From contig CAYLZN010000218.1 of the NCBI GenBank assembly GCA_964387935.1, positions 1 through 10,154 of the forward strand: a DNA stretch of 10,154 nucleotides, given 5' to 3'. This document shows positions 1-4,767 of this stretch, one piece after another (position 1 is the first letter of the stretch; each line of letters starts with the position of its first letter). The position numbers and the translations under genes were made by a program. Below the pieces are notes generated by a model. That model was not told the DNA's origin and did not search any database. It saw only the letters and a program-made list of their open reading frames with translations. The DNA is from CAYLZN01 sp964387935. Lineage in GTDB: Bacteria > Acidobacteriota > Vicinamibacteria > Vicinamibacterales > JAFNAJ01.

Positions 1-10
1 TCGTACTGCG

Positions 11-55
11 CGCGAATCGTGGGCGGGACCACGACCGGATCATAACACCCGGCCC
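11..55. repeat. Dispersed repeat copy 1 (pairs with 3470-3513)
   Basis: This stretch just downstream of vapC matches 3470-3513 in the same orientation. It shares 13 identical bases at one end (11-23 with 3470-3482) and 10 at the other (46-55 with 3504-3513). The 17 bases at 29-45 match 13 of 17 at 3487-3503, with a one-base length difference between the blocks. The other copy lies at the join between the TauE-type gene and a nucleotidyltransferase remnant. The repeat probably represents the 5' region of a leftward nucleotidyltransferase-type gene that starts beyond the left edge. That identity is inference. Confidence 0.6.
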
Positions 56-67
56 GGCTGAGGTCAG
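39..67 (-). promoter_or_regulatory. Possible promoter of a leftward gene off the left edge
   Basis: On the minus strand TATGAT (44-39) is preceded by TGT, giving an extended -10 form. CTGACC (67-62) lies 17 bases upstream as a weak -35, and it includes part of the vapC stop codon. A transcript from here would leave the window to the left. The related copy at 3470-3513 has CATGAT at the equivalent place, so the element is only partly kept there. Confidence 0.3.
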
Positions 68-486
68 GCGAGGAGTACCGTCCGCACGGAGGGGTATCGG
101 CCGGGAATGGCGCGGTCCAGCGTGACGAAGTCCGCGCTGGCCGCTTGCGCGAAGGCGGCGAGATAGTCATCGGTCCACAGCAGGTGGCTCCGATCGTCCC
201 GCTTCGAGAACGCGATCCACAGGGCCCGAAGTCCGGGCGGCTCCGCGAGCACGCGAACCCGAGCGTCCGCCTGCAGCGCTTCGACCAGGTCCCAGGCCTG
301 GCGACGCGTGCGGACGTCCTTTCCGAGGACCGCTGGATTGGTGAGGAGCCGCAGCAGCGCCATTTCCGTGATGCGGCAGAAACCGATCTCGTCCGCGGTC
401 TCGTCGAACCAGCGTTTGGCCGGCGCATGGCTGGCATGTCGGGCCCAGGCCGAGGCCAGCCAGACGTTGACGTCGGGGAGCGTCAT
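64..486 (-). CDS. vapC: VapC-like PIN-domain ribonuclease toxin
   Basis: This 140-residue protein has the length and layout of a VapC toxin, a Mg-dependent endoribonuclease that cuts RNA when freed from its antitoxin. The acidic residues expected of a PIN active site are visible: D5 in the N-terminal LPDVNVWL segment, E41 in ITEMALLRLL, D106/D107 in LWTDDYLAAF and D124 near the C-terminal VTLDRAIPG strand. All four positions are present, so the enzyme is probably intact. Its ATG overlaps the stop of the upstream antitoxin gene by four bases (ATGA at 483-486), which implies translational coupling and fixes the start. Family membership is clear from sequence pattern; the RNA target cannot be read. 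Confidence 0.9.
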   Translation of the reverse strand: MTLPDVNVWLASAWARHASHAPAKRWFDETADEIGFCRITEMALLRLLTNPAVLGKDVRTRRQAWDLVEALQADARVRVLAEPPGLRALWIAFSKRDDRSHLLWTDDYLAAFAQAASADFVTLDRAIPGRYPSVRTVLLA

Positions 487-776
487 CGGCGTAACGAGCG
501 GCGGGCACGCCGGCGCGGGCGGGTTCCCGTGCGCCTCGTGTCTTCATCGGCCAAGGCGCGTTCGAGATCGGCGTTGGTCACTCGGACCAGCGGGCCCGGA
601 GCGGCGCCGAACAGCGGCAGAGACACGCGCCTCGCCTGTCCCGGCGTTGCGGCGCGCTCCCCCAGCTCGGTCTCCAGGGCGCGGGTGAACAGGCTCTTGA
701 GCGACTCGCCCCGCTCGGCCGACCGCGCCTTGGCCGCGCGCAGCAGCGCGGGCGGCAGTTCCACGGTGGTGCGCAT
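483..776 (-). CDS. vapB: VapB-like ribbon-helix-helix antitoxin
   Basis: This 97-residue protein sits directly upstream of the PIN toxin and overlaps it by four bases. The N-terminus (MRTTVELPPALLRAAKARSAE, roughly residues 1-40) is a ribbon-helix-helix pattern: a short beta strand with TTVEL, then two helices. It would dimerise, bind the operator at 773-793 and repress the operon. The middle and C-terminal part (about 45-80, including VSLPLFG and VTNADLERALADED) is the usual toxin-binding tail. The last 15 residues are arginine-rich and are encoded next to the toxin start. The ATG at 776 has no Shine-Dalgarno sequence but lies at the predicted transcription start, so the message may be leaderless. 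Confidence 0.85.
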   Translation of the reverse strand: MRTTVELPPALLRAAKARSAERGESLKSLFTRALETELGERAATPGQARRVSLPLFGAAPGPLVRVTNADLERALADEDTRRTGTRPRRRARRSLRR

Positions 777-812
777 AAAAGCATATTTATGCTACACCCA
801 AGGACCTGTCAA
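773..812 (-). promoter_or_regulatory. vapBC promoter and palindromic operator
   Basis: A perfect -35 TTGACA lies on the minus strand at 812-807. An AT-rich block follows, with CATAAA (791-786) or TAAATA (789-784) as -10 candidates, 15-17 bases downstream. Two overlapping inverted repeats cover the block. GCATAAA (773-779) pairs with TTTATGC (786-792), and AGCAT (780-784) pairs with ATGCT (789-793). The outer repeat includes the vapB start codon (776-774). An antitoxin bound here would block both polymerase and the start, which fits autoregulation. The predicted transcription start is at or within a few bases of the ATG. Confidence 0.6.
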
Positions 813-871
813 GCCTGCGCCGGACGCAGCGCACGCTTGCACCCGGCGAGGCGGCCAGGTAGCCTCACGCC

Positions 872-2125
872 ATGCCCCGCATCTGCCCGCCGTCCTCGCC
901 GCACGTCGATCGCCCCTGGGTTCGACGGCACGTCAGTGCAGCACCGCGTGTCCGAGCGCTCACCGCGCTGGCGGTCGCCTGCCTGCTGACGCCGGCTGTC
1001 GCGCAGCAGGACGACCCCGCTCCCGTCATCGCCCGCATCGAGGCCGCCCAGTCCCCGGCACGCGGTGGCTACGATGCGCTGTCTCTCCGCGACCTGATGG
1101 AGCGCCTGCGGGTGCCCGCGGTCAGCATCGCCGTCATCAAGGACTTCCGGATCCACTGGGCCAGGGCGTACGGCGTCGCCGATGTCGCCGCGAGTGCCTC
1201 CGCGGACACCGACACGATCTTCCAGGCCGCCTCCATCAGCAAGCCCGTGGCCGCGATGGCCGCCCTGCGTGCCGCCCAGGACGGGAGGTTCTCCCTCGAC
1301 GGGGACGTCAACGCCGTGCTCACGTCGTGGAAGGTCCCTGCATCGGGGTACACGGCCGGGCAGCACGTCACGCCCCGCTCACTGCTCAGTCATACCTCGG
1401 GCGCCGACGATGGCTTCGGGTTTCCTGGATACGCGCCGGGAGCGCCCATGCCCACGGTGGTGCAGATCCTGAGCGGCGAGAAGCCCTCGAATGTCGGTCC
1501 CGTGCTGTTTGCCGGCCCCCCGTACGCGGGCTACAAGTACTCGGGCGGGGCCGTCACCGTCATGCAGCTCGCGATGACCGACGCCTACCGCCGTCCCTAC
1601 CCCGAGCTGCTGCAGGAGATGGTCCTGCGGCCGATCGGCATGACACGCAGTGGCTACGACCAGCCGCTCACCGGCGAGCACGACCGGAACGCGGCACGGG
1701 GGCACGGCGGCGACGGCCGCCCGATGGCCGACGGCAAATGGCACGTCTACCCGGAACTCGCGGCGGCCGGGCTCTGGACCACACCCACGGACCTCGCGCG
1801 GTTCGCCGTCGAGATCCAGTTGTCACTTCACGGTCGGTCGAACAAGGTGCTGTCGCGAGAGTCCGTTCGCCAGATGGTGTCACCCGTCGGCGTCGGACCG
1901 TTCGGCGCCGGCCTCAGAATAGAGAAGAACGGAGAGGGCTGGTATTTCAGCCACGGCGGGTCGAACTGGGGATTTCGCGCGGACCTGACCGCGCACGTCG
2001 TGAAGGGCTACGGCGTGGCCATCATGACCAACAGCGATCGCGGCTCGGTGGTCATCGAGGAGCTCAGGACCCGGGTCGCGAACGCCTACAACTGGGATTC
2101 GCTGGATCGGGCCATCCCGCGGTGA
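872..2125 (+). CDS. Exported serine beta-lactamase-like hydrolase
   Basis: This 417-residue protein belongs to the class C beta-lactamase/penicillin-binding-protein-like serine hydrolases, many of which are esterases or peptidases. Residues 26-45 form a signal peptide (hydrophobic VRALTALAVACLL, then a VAQ cleavage site near 45), preceded by a long charged n-region. The nucleophile motif SxxK is SISK at 121-124, inside IFQAASISKPVAAMA. The tyrosine motif is YSG at 223-225, and the third motif is HGG at 361-363 in place of KTG. LLSHTSG at 171-177 is the usual family signature. It acts outside the cytoplasmic membrane. The substrate cannot be told, and beta-lactam resistance should not be assumed from family alone. 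It is convergent with the next gene, with a 57-base gap. Confidence 0.88.
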   Translation: MPRICPPSSPHVDRPWVRRHVSAAPRVRALTALAVACLLTPAVAQQDDPAPVIARIEAAQSPARGGYDALSLRDLMERLRVPAVSIAVIKDFRIHWARAYGVADVAASASADTDTIFQAASISKPVAAMAALRAAQDGRFSLDGDVNAVLTSWKVPASGYTAGQHVTPRSLLSHTSGADDGFGFPGYAPGAPMPTVVQILSGEKPSNVGPVLFAGPPYAGYKYSGGAVTVMQLAMTDAYRRPYPELLQEMVLRPIGMTRSGYDQPLTGEHDRNAARGHGGDGRPMADGKWHVYPELAAAGLWTTPTDLARFAVEIQLSLHGRSNKVLSRESVRQMVSPVGVGPFGAGLRIEKNGEGWYFSHGGSNWGFRADLTAHVVKGYGVAIMTNSDRGSVVIEELRTRVANAYNWDSLDRAIPR

Positions 2126-2182
2126 GCGGGGGACGTGAAGCGCCGCACCTGAAATGGACCACGTGCAGGGGGAGGCGGCGTT

Positions 2183-2722
2183 CTAGGTCGTGTCCGGACG
2201 CTGGATCTGGCCCTTCAGGACGTCAGGTAACCCGTCCCACAGCCGAGGGTGCGCTTCGACGAGGCGAGCGATGTCCGCCAGGTCCTTCAGTCGCTTGCTC
2301 TGACGGCGAGCTGGCTCGGACCACGCCTTGACCTTTCCCCTCAGCGTGTCTTCCAGCGATGCGACCCGCATGAGAATACCGTGTACGTCAGCCGGGACGG
2401 CGCGTGAGGGAACGTCGCGATAGAAGTCCTCGGTGCTGAGCTGGAGGCTGACCGCAGACTTGCCCTTGAAGTTCACGGACCACGCGAATCGCTCGGCCTG
2501 GAATCCCGCATCTTCCAGGAGCGCCACGACCCGCTCGATGCTGTCGGACGCGACGACGAAGTCGACATCCTGAGTCACCATTGGGTGTACAGCCCAGTGA
2601 TTGACGGCCACACCTCCGATGGCACACCAGGCCACGTCCGCTCGCTCGAGGCAGTCGACCAGGCGCATCACGTCGTCGGTTCCGCCGGCGGTCTGCCAGT
2701 CGTAGAACTGTTTTGCCGTCAT
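2183..2722 (-). CDS. DUF6036/AbiEii-like nucleotidyltransferase
   Basis: This 179-residue protein carries the polymerase-beta-type nucleotidyltransferase signature. GG (residues 36-37) in CAIGGVAVNHW is followed by the metal-binding pair D52-x-D54 in TQDVDFVV. A basic segment RLKDLADIARLVE (144-156) is typical of this group, in which proteins often act in toxin-antitoxin or phage-defence pairs by transferring nucleotides to RNA or a partner protein. The ATG at 2722 is supported by an in-frame stop two codons upstream (2726-2728). The Shine-Dalgarno is weak: an AGG about 11 bases before the ATG. No partner gene such as an AbiEi-like regulator or HEPN protein adjoins it, so it looks solitary. 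Confidence 0.75.
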   Translation of the reverse strand: MTAKQFYDWQTAGGTDDVMRLVDCLERADVAWCAIGGVAVNHWAVHPMVTQDVDFVVASDSIERVVALLEDAGFQAERFAWSVNFKGKSAVSLQLSTEDFYRDVPSRAVPADVHGILMRVASLEDTLRGKVKAWSEPARRQSKRLKDLADIARLVEAHPRLWDGLPDVLKGQIQRPDTT

Positions 2723-2846
2723 CGGTCACGCGACCTGCTGCAGCGCGTCCAATCATCGCACCAGCCGCGATCGGCGGCAAGCGACCCGGCGCGGGTGAGT
2801 CGACCAGCATCACCGGGTGACGCTGCTCGGGCTGGAGATTACGCGC
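2723..2846. other. Intergenic gap without recognisable gene
   Basis: This gap separates the nucleotidyltransferase start from the gene-remnant block. No antitoxin-sized reading frame with a plausible start was found on either strand. The base composition matches the surroundings. It must hold the promoter of the nucleotidyltransferase, but no convincing hexamer pair was seen. Confidence 0.5.
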
Positions 2847-2930
2847 TTACTTCGTGTTCGGGAACGTCAGGTCGCGGTTGGCCAGTGACACGGTCGCCAG
2901 CGTCGCGACGATGTCGTACATGGCCGGATA
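2847..2930 (-). pseudogene. Remnant of gene B (HdeA/YbaY-like protein)
   Basis: Positions 2850-2930 match 9118-9198 inside gene B base for base without gaps, with about 79 of 81 identical. They encode MYDIVATLATVSLANRDLTF plus PNTK, followed at once by a stop (TAA, 2849-2847). The stop and its flank are also gene B: 2843-2854 equals 8619-8630. The remnant therefore arose by deletion between two CTTCG sites (8626-8630 and 9118-9122 in the intact gene). This removed the equivalent of 492 bases, an exact multiple of three, and left the original stop. Both domains are lost, so no function is expected. Confidence 0.8.
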
Positions 2931-3075
2931 ACGTCGCGGCTGTCGACTTTCCTCACTTCCCTCTTGACGCCCTTCCCCGCGTCGTCGACTGCGTCCTTCA
3001 CATCGTCCACGTCGAAGCCGGCGACCTTTCGGGCCACGTCCGCAACGTCGTCGGGGAGTGCGGTGTCCAGCGCGG
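2931..3075 (-). pseudogene. Remnant of gene A (small exported helical protein)
   Basis: This stretch aligns without gaps to 9586-9730, the middle of gene A, with about 126 of 145 bases identical. It encodes ALDTALPDDVADVARKV and on through KVDSRDVI, against ALDAALPDDVANVAKKV in the intact copy. Most protein changes are conservative (N to D, K to R), which suggests the copy was still under selection before it was broken. Signal peptide, start and C-terminus are missing. It is joined in frame to the amidohydrolase remnant on one side and, out of frame, to the gene B remnant on the other. The second join lies at a shared ATC after the DSRDV codons. Confidence 0.8.
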
Positions 3076-3198
3076 AGCGGAACGCGCGGACGTCGTTCCG
3101 CGGATCCTCCGTGAGCACCAGGAGATCCGCGAGGCGCCCCTTGTCCAGCGTGCTGAAATCGCCCTCGCGGCGCATCGCCCTGGCGCCGTTCCTCGTGG
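3076..3198 (-). pseudogene. Remnant of amidohydrolase C-terminus
   Basis: Positions 3076-3198 align without gaps to 5880-6002, the C-terminal part of the intact amidohydrolase, with about 115 of 123 bases identical. The encoded peptide NGARAMRREGDFSTLDKGRL and the following ADLLVLTEDPRNDVRAFRS reproduce the last strand-and-turn segment of the metal-dependent hydrolase composite domain (residues 417-457 of the intact protein). All metal ligands are absent. It is fused in frame to the gene A remnant, so a roughly 90-residue chimeric frame remains open across the join. Confidence 0.82.
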
Positions 3199-3320
3199 AA
3201 CCAGCCGTTGAGCGCCCACAGGCCGAGGAACACGACGAACAGTTCGTTGACGCCGAGCGCGACGTCGGACCAGGCGAGTTCGGCCGCCAGCACATCGAGC
3301 ACCTTCAGGCGAACCCGGGC
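3199..3320 (-). pseudogene. Fragment of an unrecognised gene
   Basis: In one minus-strand frame this piece reads ARVRLKVLDVLAAELAWSDV, continuing ALGVNELFVVFLGLWALNGW and then FHE. The coding-like texture and a hydrophobic run of about 20 residues suggest the end of a real protein, perhaps membrane-associated. The frame is lost at the amidohydrolase join near 3199, where CCACGAGGA would be shared by both partners. No family was recognised, and no second copy lies in this window. Confidence 0.4.
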
Positions 3321-3483
3321 CTTCGAACACCTCGCCGGGACGGTAGTCGGGCTTCAGATCCCAGTACCATGCGCTGCCGCGCCACAGTCGTCGGGCACCG
3401 AGCTGTCGGAGGCGCTGCGAGAACCGATCGAGCGCCTGCCGCAGGAAGCCTTCGCGGTCGACGAGGATCCGCGAATCGTGGGG
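3321..3483 (-). pseudogene. C-terminal fragment, probably of a nucleotidyltransferase-type gene
   Basis: Read leftward from 3483 the frame gives HDSRILVDREGFLRQALDRF, then a helix rich in arginine and leucine, and WYWDLKPDYRPGEVFE ending near 3322. The WYWDLKPDYRPGEVFE tail resembles the end of some MNT-type nucleotidyltransferase antitoxins. This is a memory-based impression and not certain. There is no start codon: an in-frame TGA lies immediately upstream (3486-3484), which also serves as the stop of the TauE-type gene in the same frame. The upstream flank (3470-3513) matches 11-55, so the fragment looks like the 5' end of such a gene joined to its own 3' end by an internal deletion. Confidence 0.45.
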
Positions 3484-3513
3484 TCACCACGGCGGGATCA
3501 TGGCACCCGGCCC
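3470..3513. repeat. Dispersed repeat copy 2 (pairs with 11-55)
   Basis: This is the second copy of the 45-base element at 11-55. It spans the last ten codons of the TauE-type gene, including its stop, and the first codons of the nucleotidyltransferase remnant. Copy 1 is not next to any TauE-like sequence. The C-terminal residues GPGAMIPPW of the permease therefore probably come from the repeat and were not ancestral to the gene. Confidence 0.6.
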
Positions 3514-4368
3514 CCCCGACGCCGCGCGCAGCAGCGACACGGCCGAGTAGAGGACGACCGCGAGCACGAGCCAGCGCAGCGCTTCGAGCGGCAGCGACTG
3601 CACCAGCCAGGCCGCGACCAGCACGCCGGGCACGCCGCCGAGCGTCAGCCCTATCGCGGCGCCATGGTGGAACCGCACGCGGCGCACGAACCGCACGCCG
3701 GCAATCGTCGCGACGAACGCACCCGACCCCATCATGACGGGAAACGCCGCGCGCGGGTCGATGCCCAGCAGGCTGAACACGATCAGGCTCGGCGCGTAGT
3801 TGCCGATGCCGATCGTCAGCAGCGCGCCGAAGATCACGCTGACGACGATCGCGATCGCAAAGGCCGGTGCCGGGAAGGTCGTGGCGGTACCGCCGGCCGG
3901 CATCAGGTCCAGCATGCCCATCAGCATCAGCGCCGCCGCCGCGCAGAGCGCGAGGCCCATCGCCGTCTGGATCGCGTGGCGCGAGATCGTGGACACGATG
4001 CCCGCGCCCACCCAGCCGCCGGCGACGCAGCTCGCGATGAGCACCGCCATCTGGACCGGGTCGACCTCCACGACGGCGATGAAGATCAGCGCCTGCGCAA
4101 TCACCGGCAGCGCGTGGCCCACGAGCAGGGTGCCGGGGATGAGCTCGTCGGGTACGAGCCGCATCAGGCGGAATGCCGCGGTCGTCGTGGCGAACGAGCC
4201 GATGCCGAGCGTGTCGAAGAAGTTGGTGACGAACCCGACGGCCAGCTCGCGCGGCCCTGGGAACACGGCCGTGCCGCCCGCCCGTCGCATGTCCGACCGG
4301 TGCCACGACGCGAGCAGCAAGAGCCCACACCCCACGAGCACGCCGAGCAGCGTCTGAACGACCGTCAT
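3484..4368 (-). CDS. TauE/SafE-type sulfite exporter-like membrane permease
   Basis: This 294-residue integral membrane protein has about eight hydrophobic segments. They include an N-terminal one (MTVVQTLLGVLVGCGLLLL, residues 1-19), one near 80-100, and others around 106-126, 133-155, 168-187, 192-203, 211-226 and 236-285. The conserved blocks AVGFVTNFFDTLGIGSFATT (43-62) and IGNYAPSLIVFSLLGIDPRA (188-207) match the two TauE/SafE repeats, a family linked to export of sulfite or organosulfonates. Substrate is not readable. The ATG at 4368 is chosen because the hydrophobic start fits; the frame stays open upstream but that part is non-membrane shadow. The C-terminal GPGAMIPPW overlaps repeat copy 2 and may be acquired. 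It is divergent from the TIGR04076-type gene. Confidence 0.85.
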   Translation of the reverse strand: MTVVQTLLGVLVGCGLLLLASWHRSDMRRAGGTAVFPGPRELAVGFVTNFFDTLGIGSFATTTAAFRLMRLVPDELIPGTLLVGHALPVIAQALIFIAVVEVDPVQMAVLIASCVAGGWVGAGIVSTISRHAIQTAMGLALCAAAALMLMGMLDLMPAGGTATTFPAPAFAIAIVVSVIFGALLTIGIGNYAPSLIVFSLLGIDPRAAFPVMMGSGAFVATIAGVRFVRRVRFHHGAAIGLTLGGVPGVLVAAWLVQSLPLEALRWLVLAVVLYSAVSLLRAASGGPGAMIPPW

Positions 4369-4392
4369 GCCTGGCGGTATAGTACGTGCGAC
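4354..4392. promoter_or_regulatory. Divergent promoter region
   Basis: Only 24 bases separate two divergent start codons (4368 minus, 4393 plus). TATAGT (4378-4383) is a good plus-strand -10; its -35 would fall inside the permease gene (CTGAAC at 4354-4359, weak, 18-base spacing). Transcription would begin a few bases before the ATG at 4393, so the message would be nearly leaderless. On the minus strand TACTAT overlaps the same bases, so both genes may share one AT-rich opening site. Confidence 0.4.
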
Positions 4393-4767
4393 ATGGCCAC
4401 CGCCGATACCCCACCCGACGATCGCTTCGAGCTGTTCGATCTCCGCGTCGACGTCGTCGCCGGCGACCGTCCCATGGTGTGCAGCCATCGCCTGGGGCAC
4501 GCGTTCGACGTGCGAGGCGAGACCCTGGTGTTCGCGCATCCCTCGTTCTCGATGTACGCGCTGGCGGCGCTGCTGCCGCTCCTGCCGGCGAAGCAGCGCG
4601 ACTCGCACGCCAACGACTGGATGACCACCGACGCCGACATCGCGTGCCCCGATCCCAACTGCGGCGCGCGCTTCCGAATCACCCGCACCGGGCGACGGTC
4701 GTTCCGCCACCACGACGTGACCGTGGTCCCCCTCCCCGGCCGGGGAGCGCAAGGCGAGGCGGATTGA
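4393..4767 (+). CDS. TIGR04076-type small protein
   Basis: This 124-residue protein matches the pattern of the small TIGR04076 family, whose function is unknown. It begins with an acidic strand segment (FELFDLRVDVVAG, 12-24) and then a GHAFDVRGETLVF turn (35-47). A helical leucine-rich middle follows (SMYALAALLPLLP, 53-65), then the conserved W76 and TTDADIACPDPNCGARFRI (78-96), with cysteines C85 and C90 that could bind a metal. No signal peptide is present, so it is cytoplasmic. The start at 4393 gives a family-sized protein; the open frame upstream is antisense to the permease. Its TGA shares a base with the ATG of the next gene (TGATG), so the two are translationally coupled. A 16-base palindrome lies in its last codons. 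Confidence 0.75.
   Translation: MATADTPPDDRFELFDLRVDVVAGDRPMVCSHRLGHAFDVRGETLVFAHPSFSMYALAALLPLLPAKQRDSHANDWMTTDADIACPDPNCGARFRITRTGRRSFRHHDVTVVPLPGRGAQGEAD
4732..4747. repeat. Perfect 16-base palindrome in the 3' end of the TIGR04076-type gene
   Basis: CTCCCCGG (4732-4739) is followed directly by its reverse complement CCGGGGAG (4740-4747). It lies 20 bases before the start codon of the aldo/keto reductase. As RNA it could fold only with a distorted loop. As DNA it could be a protein-binding site. In such GC-rich DNA it could also be chance. Confidence 0.3.

Noticed and set aside
145..2331. Very long plus-strand open frame of 728 codons
   Set aside because: It runs antisense to vapBC and in another frame through the serine hydrolase. 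The translation is Arg/Gly/Pro-rich with no domain, as expected from third-position GC bias.
2847..3198. Assembly chimera as the source of the fused fragments
   Set aside because: The fragments carry scattered substitutions relative to their counterparts (2 to 13 percent), so they are not misjoined identical reads. An artefact is not fully excluded without read data.
2847..3483. Integron cassette array or insertion sequence
   Set aside because: No attC-like sites, integrase, transposase or terminal inverted repeats with target duplication were seen. Direct joins with short homology fit deletion better.
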